NCBI GenBank assembly: GCA_022495005.1
Contig: JAGYXB010000687.1
Location: 1,674,001-1,738,000, forward strand
Length of the DNA: 64,000 nucleotides
From: Rhyacophila brunnea
Lineage: Eukaryota > Arthropoda > Insecta > Trichoptera > Rhyacophilidae
Direction of reading: 5' to 3'
A model generated the notes under the pieces. The model was not told the DNA's origin. It was given only the letters and a program-made list of their open reading frames with translations, and did not search any database. The translations under genes were made by a program, and so were the position numbers. Within the stretch, counting starts at the first letter, position 1. Each line of letters begins with the position of its first letter. Positions 22,501-30,300 of the stretch are shown here, in pieces.

Positions 22501-24134
22501 ATAACCGTGACTTCAGTGTTGTTTCACAGAGACAAAGTGCCACATTGACATCTATTCCGTTTCTCTGCTTCATTTTTTATACTGACAGGGCCAAAAAGTT
22601 TTCTCACATGAATAGGTAGGTAGTCGAAAATGTGGACAATGATTTAATGGATGTAACTCGCAGATGGATATTCTTCTTCCAATGATATCCAAAATTGAGA
22701 CAATGTTTTTTTATATGTGTGGCATCAGAAGATAAGTTGATTAGGTTTCCTTTAGCTGTATTATCAATTGCGTATCAAGTGATGTCTTCATTTTCAGGAA
22801 AATAGTGATTAAAGTTTTGAACTAATGCCCTTCAATGTTGAATATTTAAAAAGAGTTTCCGGTTGACGCGAGGAGATATTAAAAATTCTTGCAAGACTGG
22901 AAACGTTTCTATATCTTCCTCTTAATTTCGGTACTGACTTGAGCAAATTTGCGCATATGAACGGATATCTATGCTATCTTAAATTTTTTGTACAAACAAC
23001 TTCCTTGTTCGTGCGAGTAAAATCCGGCTCCCGTTGTTTTAATTGTATGTGCACAGTCGTATGCAGAAGTGAACACATATAGACTTGAGCAAACAAGTTC
23101 TTTGATGAAATTAAAAAAACCAAGAAGCCATGGATAGTGCGCAAAAGCGTACGCGCATGCGAATTTGACCTTGTACCGACAAGAGCAAATTTTCTCAAGT
23201 CAGTAGGTACTGACCTTTATATATGACTATCCAAAAGTATCATAATTGGTATATATATGTAAATATATATTTATTTTGAATAATGATTTGCATGGAATTT
23301 TTGACATATCTATTTTAAAATGGGCGACAACTATTTGCGGACTGGCGGTTGAGAAACACCAGTCTAGACAATAGAAATATCTAATATTAATTAAAACATA
23401 CCAATAAAAGATGTCTCATTAGATCTGAATGAATGCTTGCTATACAAAGGATATTGTCCTTGATGTATAGTCTGAAGAATAAGAGTAAGGAAACCAAAAA
23501 AAATTGCAAATATAATGGTATAGAGCACTGCATAGTAGCATAAAATTCTTCCTGAAACAATCAAATAAATTAAATGATTAATAGCAATAGCCAAGCGAGA
23601 CTGGCTTTTATATATTAATTATTGTCATAGGATAATCTCAAAAGTTTTACATCTATGAGGATGCTTAAAAGGAAACCAAATATATATCTGTCATAAATAT
23701 GAAGTCCAAATAATCTAGGTTGGAATGTAAAATAAATGTCAGGTCTGCCGCATATTTTAGAACACTACCAGAACAAGGTCCACTTTGAATAAAACTATTT
23801 TCATCTTAGCTCAAAATTCAACAAGACATTCACTACAGATGTGATTTTTTATTTTTGCATTGAATAAACACCATGCCAACTTCAGAATTGGACACTCAGC
23901 CACTCAAACGCGGCAAGTGACAAGATATGAAAAACCATTACTACGAAACATGTACAATTTTGCAATTAAATCGGTAATCTCTGTGAAGAAATTCTCACCC
24001 CAACTCACGGCATTCCGTTGAAAGAACTCTTTCTTCTCTCTATTGCACACATAATTCAAGCAAGACTTGATAGTACTCGTTTTTTTGTGAGTGGTATTTG
24101 ATGTTGCTCTCTCCAAAGATGCGCGAAGCACCAT
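9983..24134 (-). CDS. Na+/K+-ATPase beta-subunit paralogue with Asp/Glu-rich C-terminal tail (8 exons)
   Basis: Exons read 24134-23999, 23551-23402, 22134-22024, 16078-16005, 14612-14346, 13578-13501, 11385-11301, 10500-9983. Every junction is AG/GT and all phases agree (1,1,1,0,0,0,1), giving 472 residues. Seen: a short cytosolic N-terminus with REKKEFFQRNAVSWG like the family's GEFLGRTxxSW motif; one membrane helix at about 47-72; motifs LGPC, GKPCIFLKIN, ENAGPILYYPEQ and YYFPYT; six cysteines at 142, 183, 193, 206, 252 and 310 in the order of the three family disulfides; and several N-glycosylation sequons. Usual length is about 310-330 residues; here residues from about 345 to 472 form an acidic extension. 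The fold predicts an extracellular tail. A role as pump subunit is family knowledge; pump assembly by this diverged copy is inference. Confidence 0.85.
10023..10373. repeat. 120-bp coding minisatellite within a CATCNTCATCC tract
   Basis: Two nearly identical 120-bp units (10023-10142 and 10143-10262) are followed by shorter CATCATCATCCTCATC-type iterations. 120 is a multiple of three, so unit gain or loss would preserve the acidic frame of exon 8. The opposite-strand Ser-rich frame is a shadow of this repeat. Confidence 0.9.
10830..11240 (+). pseudogene. Non-LTR retrotransposon 3' remnant
   Basis: Broken plus-strand frames contain words like VKWTDDRPKQKWV and RQCRKLVTNRGIETF, and an earlier MRxRWAGxISxxDD-like stretch, typical of the extreme C-terminus of insect LINE reverse-transcriptase ORFs. 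Multiple stops and frame changes show it is dead. It lies in the last intron of the beta paralogue. Confidence 0.55.
11301..11385 (-). CDS. Beta-subunit paralogue exon 7
   Basis: After the acceptor TTGTTTTACAG the exon encodes SFDTYYFPYTRNKNYQSPLI then ALHFPDIK, the counterpart of the family motif GFPGYYFPYxNxxGYLSPLVAVxF. The donor AAAA|GTAAGT leaves phase 1, as required by exon 8. Confidence 0.9.
11443..12012. mobile_element. Fold-back hAT MITE with about 170-bp inverted ends
   Basis: The left end CAGTGGCGAAGGGTGGAGG is matched in inverse at the right end (CAGTAGCGATGGGTGGAGG), and the similarity continues for roughly 170 bp inward on both sides. An exact 8-bp duplication CACAATAG flanks it (11435-11442 and 12013-12020), which marks it as hAT. 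No coding capacity. Related copies lie at 20551 and around 52771-56345. Confidence 0.9.
12313..12877. mobile_element. hAT MITE with TAGGGATTGCAATACCGG ends
   Basis: Inverted ends TAGGGATTGCAATACCG on both sides and an exact 8-bp duplication CACACAAG (12305-12312, 12878-12885). Subterminal regions repeat ACCGGTAT/GGTATT-like words, a layout parallel to the CCCGGG-rich element at 4820. It hosts the nested element at 12583-12731. Confidence 0.9.
12583..12731. mobile_element. 149-bp MITE nested in a hAT MITE
   Basis: Near-perfect inverted ends ACAGTAAAAACGAAACAATR (about 27 bp in total, one mismatch) bracket 149 bp. Flanks show a 4-bp duplication ACTT at 12579-12582 and 12732-12735. It must be younger than its host. 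Superfamily not determined. Confidence 0.8.
12960..13430. other. Intronic segment of unknown nature
   Basis: This part of the intron is GC-richer than its surroundings between about 13000 and 13200 and open in more than one frame. None of the readings resembles the beta-subunit family or a known transposon protein to me. It may be a degraded element. Confidence 0.3.
13501..13578 (-). CDS. Beta-subunit paralogue exon 6
   Basis: A 26-codon exon, phase 0/0, acceptor TTTTTATAG and donor GAGCAG|GTAAAG. KIWVDCDGASLRFRENAGPI continues into LYYPEQ, matching VWVSCEG...ENIGPIxYYPxQ in beta subunits and providing cysteine 252. Confidence 0.9.
13806..14143. mobile_element. 338-bp MITE, diverged copy (pair with 49660)
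   Basis: Ends ACGCCCAGTCACACAT and, inverted, AGCCGGCTCTCACATC correspond to the clean ends of the element at 49660-49997. Internal words such as acagtgacatcac and acatcgacgtatt align with acagtgacgtcac and acatcgaacgacg there. Both copies span 338 bp. It lies in an intron of the beta paralogue. Confidence 0.65.
14346..14612 (-). CDS. Beta-subunit paralogue exon 5 (core ectodomain)
   Basis: This 89-codon exon, phase 0 on both sides, holds the best-conserved part: PPCWFN, LGPC, then GKPCIFLKINKALNWTP, followed by LPNDMPHII, equivalent to the family's LPEDMP motif. Cysteines 183, 193 and 206 are here. Sequons NISR, NNST and NSSV suggest glycosylation. Confidence 0.9.
14990..15560 (-). pseudogene. 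LINE (RTE/R1-like) reverse-transcriptase C-terminal remnant
   Basis: On the minus strand, frames interrupted by stops read THASEIWTLNVREIQKF, MLGIMRKDHRRNQ, RRQTRVCDVIEVAKQIKWQW and LGHVAR, the familiar end of insect non-LTR reverse transcriptases. Further 3' the GC-rich cagctggggccgatccactg is a typical LINE tail. It is decayed and lies between exons 5 and 4 of the beta gene. Confidence 0.75.
16005..16078 (-). CDS. Beta-subunit paralogue exon 4
   Basis: Acceptor TTTATTGCAG, donor ACG|GTTAGA, phase 1 in and 0 out, as its neighbours require. It encodes YTFEGVQTCSEPHLKFIEY, which supplies the first ectodomain cysteine (residue 142). It lies just outside the 2.5-kb element at 16330-18834 that occupies the preceding intron. 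Confidence 0.65.
16330..18834 (+). mobile_element. 2.5-kb DNA transposon, superfamily unassigned, with subterminal motif array
   Basis: Inverted ends: TTGATTCTGCAATACCTGCT on the left and, inverted, TTGATTCTACAATACCTGCT on the right, continuing ATG(T/A)G. Variants of ACCTGCTATGTG recur near both ends in both orientations, at 16343, 16423, 16513, 16535(-), 16578(-), 16602, 16681(-), 18590, 18620 and 18811(-), as expected of transposase binding sites. A decayed transposase-like gene lies inside in the plus direction. No target duplication is obvious. It sits in an intron of the beta paralogue, opposite in coding direction. Confidence 0.75.
17120..18280 (+). pseudogene. Decayed transposase-like gene of the 2.5-kb element
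   Basis: Consecutive plus-strand frames, shifted several times, read NILELALHKKYQESGGSLD, LVLTMDLQSV, ASAMYYKQKLEVHNFIIYEL, VLISDGCNYQN, GHTMMEADSVHATLEHYF and later TSLRPGKRAGDPTVDDIRQL. The order D (TMDLQ), D (ISDGC), D/E (EADSVHATLE) looks like an RNase-H-fold DDE/D core. Similar uncharacterised proteins are, as I recall, abundant in aphid and hydra gene sets. At least three frameshifts and an in-frame TGA make it inactive. The superfamily was not determined. Confidence 0.6.
18975..19015 (-). repeat. SINE tail fragment
   Basis: The sequence ggctctacaatccaatgtgg is the inverse of the tail of the SINE at 61553-61740 (ccacattggattgtagagcc). Head and body are missing. Confidence 0.55.
19221..19650. 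repeat. GC-rich 92-bp minisatellite, about 4.7 units
   Basis: Units begin TATGTCGTTCG at 19221, 19313, 19404, 19497 and 19589 (periods 92, 91, 93, 92) and are nearly identical. They are CpG-rich (CGCGAGAGTGCGCGCGCAG), very different from the surrounding AT-rich intron. Open frames on both strands arise from the repeat and carry no recognisable protein. Confidence 0.95.
19660..20550. other. AT-rich intronic DNA
   Basis: Part of the long intron between exons 3 and 4 of the beta paralogue. No further feature could be supported. Confidence 0.5.
20551..20860. mobile_element. Partial fold-back hAT MITE
   Basis: The start TAGTGGCGAGGGGTGGAGG and the following GTAGGCTATTAAGATTCG match the left arm of the element at 11443. 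A second, shorter stretch of the same arm (GTGCACACTTTTTTAGTCAT) follows in the same orientation from about 20750. The right arm is missing or unrecognisable. Confidence 0.7.
21323..21495 (+). ncRNA. U1 snRNA-like locus, probable pseudogene
   Basis: The stretch GGGCGAGGCTCTTCCATTGC continuing ACTTTGGCTGGGCTGACCCC is the stem-loop II/III region of spliceosomal U1 RNA (the U1A-binding loop ATTGCAC is intact). It is followed by a stem-like segment, an Sm-site-like AATTTTTGATAG at 21455-21466 and a GC-rich 3' hairpin. At the 5' end, where U1 normally carries ATACTTACCTG to pair with 5' splice sites, the sequence is gtacttgttcaccc, and the stem-loop I protein-binding loop is also changed. These changes favour a pseudogene or a diverged variant. 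No promoter element was identified. Confidence 0.75.
21900..21985 (-). repeat. tRNA-like SINE head
   Basis: On the minus strand a B-box-like GGGTTGCGGGCTCGGATCC lies about 45 bases after a degenerate A box, but no cloverleaf closes. It is probably the head of a SINE. It ends about 40 bases from exon 3 of the beta paralogue. Confidence 0.4.
22024..22134 (-). CDS. Beta-subunit paralogue exon 3
   Basis: Acceptor TTTTTACAG, donor AAAA|GTGAGT, phase 1 in and out. The peptide SLFPMINPQIPLIDIDVTPH and the following YLKYSYIIRDNLK correspond to the membrane-proximal ectodomain (PGLxFRPMP region in other beta subunits). It is weakly conserved and was placed mainly by position, phase and splice sites. 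Confidence 0.65.
22440..22930 (-). pseudogene. hAT transposase C-terminal relic (ZBED5/FAM200-like)
   Basis: Minus-strand frames, shifted several times, give WISLEEEYPS, then YLPIHVRKLFGPVSIKNEAE, KRNRCQ/RNGIDVNVALCLCETTL and LKSRLSTIAAAEKSKSS. The order FWxSLxxEYP ... TTYxCExxFSALxxIKNKxRNRLxVxxxLxxxLS is that of the hAT dimerisation domain in ZBED5/FAM200-type proteins. Heavily degraded. It lies in an intron of the beta paralogue on the same strand. Confidence 0.5.
23402..23551 (-). CDS. Beta-subunit paralogue exon 2 (transmembrane helix)
   Basis: After the acceptor TTGTTTCAG the exon encodes GRILCYYAVLYTIIFAIFFG and continues hydrophobic to about residue 72, followed by LQTIHQGQYP, which matches the post-membrane LQTID-like motif of the family. 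A sequon NETS follows. It ends at ATTG|GTATG in phase 1. Confidence 0.85.
23999..24134 (-). CDS. Beta-subunit paralogue exon 1 (start codon, cytosolic N-terminus)
   Basis: ATG is at 24134-24132. The exon encodes a basic, Ser/Thr-rich head and then CNREKKEFFQRNAVSWG, which lines up with the pre-membrane motif of beta subunits. The donor G|GTGAGA leaves phase 1. The start was chosen because it is the first Met in the open frame; no promoter element stands out upstream. Confidence 0.8.
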
Positions 24135-27100
24135 AATTTAACAGATTGAATGACAGCCAATGTCATTACAAAACAATACTCCTACTCATTGCTCAATAAT
24201 TATTATTGAATAGTGTTTTCAAAAATGGAACATATTTTAAAAACCAGCTTTTTATTTTTTTAATGGCTGTTCAATTATTACTTACATACTTACTTTATAT
24301 AACATTGGGGTCACGGCGTTAGGTGATCAAATAAGAGCATCATTGAAAGTAAAAGAGCTCTGTTTAACGAAATATGTAAAGGTGAAATGAAACGAATGAG
24401 TTTTATAAGGCAGGTATATATTTCTACACAATATGAAACAAATATTACAAATGTTTCGTTTTCCTGTAGAATATCTACAGGATCACTTCTAAGTATACAC
24501 ATTGGGAACAATAATGCTACTCGAATGTAACAGTTTATATAACAACACAGAAGAATAGTAAATATTACAAATTTAACACAGATTATCATCATAAATATAA
24601 TATCGCTTTTGAAACACTTGTCAAATATTTACTAATAAATAATTATTTGCTTGGAAGGTACATTTCCAAATACGGTTCGCTAGCTAAAGATACATTTACA
24701 TGCAAAGCTTATTCAAATAATATAATGATGAAACGATTTTGTACAGTTTATAAAAATTCAAACATTAAATTTATATAATACAATTTAAAGATGACACAAC
24801 ACATATAAATTTGTAACGAAATCATTCAAAATCGTTATTAGGACAAATAATAAGAATTACGGATATAACAATAGAAATATATTCCAGTCGAATAGCAGAA
24901 TTTCTAGCCTAATTTTACAATGAGGAAAAGTCATAAGGAATAAAAAGCCGGGTCAAATTCCAAAATTAGAGAATACAAGATTTTACATAACATGATTAAG
25001 ACTAGACTGTACACTGTTAAATAATAAGATTACTGTATTGTATTATATTAGAGGTAACTTACTACTCTAAAACTATATTCAGCTCAATTCGTCAGAGCCA
25101 AGTAAAACGACACAGCTCTTTTTATATCAATAATCACTGCGACAGATTTCTTCGACAATGCATGTAAATATATAATATTTACATAAAAAAACAAGTAAAA
25201 GAAAATTTAAATAAAACAATAAATAATAATATATAATGAGATGACAACAATTAATAAGCATTTTGGTATATCTTATCTTGACCAATCGTTATCCAAAGAA
25301 GAGGAACATAGTTTACTAATTCAATGTTGATGTCAATCTAACCATTTTCAGTCAAACAACATCAGACCTGTACTCGAGGACACGTTTCAAGAAATCAAAA
25401 TTCTCCTTTAACATTTACCGTTGTAGCAAAAATATTACTCAAATCTGCTGAAATATCCAAAAACAGAATTCGTTCTTCCGCCTAATGAGACGAGTACGAG
25501 TCTGAACCAAACAAACATTATTTATTATTTGCATCAGATAATATTTTCATCTTGATTAGGTGGTACCTACTTGAATTTTTTTCCGCAAATCAAATGTTGG
25601 AAAATTTTGCAAACTGATTTAATAAACAGATATATTTTAAAAACTATGCCTATCGATAACATATTATTACTCTATGTTCAAAAAACATTCAGGACTTTTA
25701 TATGATAACAATAAATATGCTTAGTAGCTTAAAGGAATTCTGACATTCAACATTACATTGCTTAGTCACATTTTACTTCATTCAAACTATAATGAGACTA
25801 ACAAACATACATAACATTATTGAATAAAATACTTTTAAAAGCCTTACGTTAATTATGTTATTCACCCTCAATATAAAAGAAACCAATAAAGCATGCATCG
25901 CTGACAGATGGAATTGAAGTTAATTAAAAACTTTGATGGAGAAAGGATATTTAATAACGGTCACCTAAAAATCATTATTAAAATAAGTTTTTGTCAATCA
26001 TTCATCATCCACGATTCATATTGAACTTGAATATCAATGAACTGATGATATAACAAAAAAGATAACTGATAAATGATATTATATAATGACAGGTGATGAG
26101 TCAATTTAATTTTACATGAGATCTATTATGAGTTTGAAAAATAAATTGATTTTATAAAAAGCCTCTATGATTTAAAAAAACTTTTTTTTCTAACATGATA
26201 CAAAAAAAAAGTTTTGACAAGAAAATATCTAGCTTTAATAATACACCACTGTACTGTAATGTAAATTTGGAAATTATTTTTTTCCAAAAGGATAACTCAA
26301 ATAACCCACAGATAACCATATAGGATAGGTAGTAAGATGATTATAAATGTTTGCGATAATTAACATAGTTTTAAAACGTACGTTATGATATTTTGTAGAA
26401 TTTCCACAAAGGAAGATTATTAAATTTAGCAATAAAAACATTTCTCACGTGGCATGTTAGACTTCTTTGGTGTAATGCAACCATTTATTAGAAATTGATC
26501 ACGAGAAATACTATGTAACTTGAAAGAGATATTTCATAACGTCTTTATAATAATCAAATTTGTAACGTATTTTACAAAAAATCTATATACATCATCAATG
26601 AGATTATATCAAAAATTCTGCATTGACAACGTCGAGTCCAAATAATGTAAATAACTAATCTTTAACGGCAACTAAATAACAACGTTTAACTCTGATAACA
26701 CATAATATAATATATAATTCCTTTTTAACTGATTGGTCCTCATATAATAATCGGTTCCTTTTGCAAGAAGGCCCAACAAAATAATTTCAATCGACACAAA
26801 TCTAAATTAATCTCGTCTGTCAAACAGTACAAGCAGCCATATCGAAAAGATCTCTACGACAAAACACAATACATCTCAAGCTATCGGCAATCATACGTAA
26901 TATAAAATGACAATTACTATTATAATCCTAATTTGATCTGACTGAAAACACATTATAGCCTTTTCAAAATGTCCATTGAGCATAAGCGGCAGCGGTGACT
27001 CTTTCGTCGGCGACTGCTCACTTACAAAGCGCAATACTATGGCATACGATATTGATGCACGTCATTTGATAAATGAGCGATTCAAAAATGATAATATAAA

Positions 27101-27246
27101 ACTAATATATTAAAATAATATATTTAAAAGTCTTAATGTCTGAATAGATGATTATTCTCTAACATTGTGATAATACTTTTGTCGTTTGATTCTCATTAAC
27201 GTTTGTTGATGCGGGAGAGCGTTTGAACACATAAGATTGAACAGGA
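24135..27246. other. Interval between sky and the beta paralogue
   Basis: About 3.1 kb of AT-rich DNA separates the sky stop codon from the start of the downstream gene on the same strand. It presumably holds the sky 3' UTR and the promoter and 5' UTR of the beta paralogue. No exon or repeat could be supported, and no clear TATA/initiator pair was seen. Confidence 0.5.
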
Positions 27247-27388
27247 TTATGCGCCAGAAAATCCGTACACTTCCAGAACTCTTATTTCAAAGTCTCCACT
27301 GGGACACAGCGGTGGGTTGTTGAAGGTCTGCGAACGGTCTGTTTTACCAAAGCGTATGTTTTCATCCATCCAGATCGCTTGCCCTCCG
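27247..27388 (-). CDS. sky: sky last exon (TLDc C-terminus and stop)
   Basis: After GTAATTTCAG the exon gives GGQAIWMDENIRFGKTDRS, QTFNNPPLC, then FEIRVLEVYGFSGA and TAA at 27249-27247. The NPPLC...EIxxLEVYGF ending is diagnostic of TLDc proteins. Confidence 0.96.
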
Positions 27389-30300
27389 CTGAAATTACAA
27401 GAGCAAATATGTTAAAATCGATAATTACGTCAATGTATCTGTACCTCAAAGCCAATGAGTGTATCATATAGACGATTTTGCAGAAAATGAGTACCGAGTA
27501 TAGATTTTGTACTGAAAGTATTAACATCTTTCAGAGTCAATTCATAGCCGAAACCTGAAATTCCTAGAACCAAAAAGCAAAAAGTACATAGAAAATCTTA
27601 AATTGTTCTTTTAGACATACAATACACTAGATATCAGGTACAAAATTATTATGACAGTGATTCCACAAAAAAAATCGTTGACAAATATAATATATACATA
27701 ATTTTGAAAACACTTCTGAGAAAATATATTGTAACCAATAGAAAAAATCTTTTTGAAAAAAGTAAGATCCCACAGGAATCGAACCTGTATCTCTCAGGTG
27801 ATCTGTGATAGTTAGACAATGATATATTCCGTGTGTTGGCAGCAATGAGCCCAAAATCCCCAAGGAGGAAGAACACACTGACAGTGTAACCAAAAACAAA
27901 TAGATAATTATGGTTTTCCTATAAAAATCACTGAAGCAAGTCCAATTTGACTTAAGTGCCATTTGTGCATATAAAAAAATCAGGGTACATCCTAATTTGA
28001 GTTTGTATGAAAATTGATGATCACAGTAGTCCATTTTTGAATCAATTTCATATGTTTAGGCTCCATCCAGACAAAAAAACGTTTTCTCCAATATGTATGA
28101 TAACAACTAGCCTAGAAAGTCTATACATAAAACACATTCACTTTACAAGATGAATCCTCAGTGCTGCGATTTTTGCAATAGATATTAGGTAATAGGTCCA
28201 TCAATATGCATTTTCTTTCATTACTTTTATTGATATACTAATATTGATATACTAATATTGATATGTATCCATAGTGGCTTCTTACCCTCCACCGATCGTG
28301 ATCATCTTGGAGTCGGCAGCCATGAAAAGCTGGGCACCGTGGCCCACCCTCTCAGAGCCCTCGGCACAGCCAACCCACGGGTACTTGGCCCTCTCGGGAT
28401 ACAGGGAGAACAGGAATGTCTCTCCGGTGCCAAAGTAAGCCTGCCGGTTTCCTCGGTCGTCTTTCATGTTACGCTCGTACCAGCGCGAAGAGCAATATGC
28501 ACCAAATACCTGTGCAATGCAATATACATCACATTATTAATAGATTAAATGTAATACTCATAATTTACTCACAATAGCAATTTCCTTCACATTAGAGGTG
28601 TATTACATGTAGCAGTGTGGAATAATCCCTGTTCGACTGAGGTAAACAAAATGAATCACTATACCACACTTTGATAGTAATTACTGTGATCAGTAATCGT
28701 AATGCCAATTTTTTAGAAAAAAGCGAATATGGTTATCGCGTTGTAATTATTGAAATACTTGTAAATGGAATAATAAATTAATTAAAAATACATAATTAGA
28801 AATTTTTGGAAAAAATCTAGGCTACTTTAGATATAAAGTAGATACAAATTTAAATAGTTATGTTTAATTTACACCTATCGATCTATTGTTTAACAAATTA
28901 TCATACATTATGTTAAAATTATTTTTTATTACTTAAGGCAGATATCAAATAACCAGCTAATGTCAAGTCTTCACCACAAATTGACAGTGATCGCTATGCT
29001 AGTGTTTTAACCCATTGGTGACAGACTTTATTACAACGTTTTTCTTAGCTCGTATTCTTATTTGTCCGGTGGTTGTTTGTCCGGTACAAATCTTGCAATC
29101 GATTTTTAACTAACTTCCCGACTAGCTAGACATTTGAAACTTTTAGAATATATCAGAACACGGTGCCAATGCATTTTTTTAATACTTTTGGCCATCTTTA
29201 TGCAGAATTGAATTCATTTTCAGTTAATTCTGTTTTTTATGTTTCGGAAAAAATTCGTAAAAAGTAAAACACTATTATTGGTTGCTAAATTATTAATATA
29301 TACGTGCGTTACTATGGAAATCAATATGAAATGTCAAAATGACATTTCAGTATTCTATATATATTCAGTATTTCTATCAAGTACAAAAAAAGTATTTATT
29401 AATACTAACATAGATACAAATCTTGCAATTATTATTGGTTGCTAAGTGGGTCCTAGCAACTAAATTATTAATATTAATATATACGTGCGTTACTATGGAA
29501 ATCAATATGACATTTCAGTAGTATTTCTATCAAGTACAATTTTTTTTGATCGTTTAAGCTAGTCAAGTCAAGTTTATATGATTCAACAGAAAATTTAAAA
29601 ACGTATATGAAAAGTTCTTTTCATCTTGTAATTATTTTTGTATATAGAATAACTAAATTTAATTCCAACAATTAAATTTAATATTAATAACTCAAAAATT
29701 ATTCATTTAATTTTAACATAAATAAAAAAGGATGATTTAATATGATTTAAAGACAGAAAAGAAAACAAAAATATTTAAAGGGCGATAGCGAGGTTCAAAG
29801 TGCAATAAATATAAATTTTCGTTTATTTTTCTTCAGAATTTTAAGTTTAGTGCTAAATAAAAATCCAATTATGTTCTTAAGATTTAAAAACACTGCTTGT
29901 ATTGTAAGTGTAATCGATTTTCGTATGATATCCCATAAAATGTCTGAAAATTATTTACAAATGCCGTAATTTTCGCAATTCTACCAATAAGTGTAATTTT
30001 GCGAACTTATTCCTAAGTTTCACAAGTTACGATTTCTTGTTCTGATACGTAAACATCCAAATAATTTTTAATAAAACTGTTACATGTATTATCCTGTATC
30101 TAAAATCGCTTCAAAAGTTAGTAAATATTTTCATTCTCAATGCTGATAAAAGAAAAGGACAATAAATAACCTTGGTACCCAGCATAAATTTTTAAGTGCA
30201 TTCCATTTAAAACATGGTTGGAAATATGAATATTTAATTTTTTTCTTTGCAGTGAACGGTTGCAATAAATATTGGACCAAAGATTCAATCAACAGATGTC

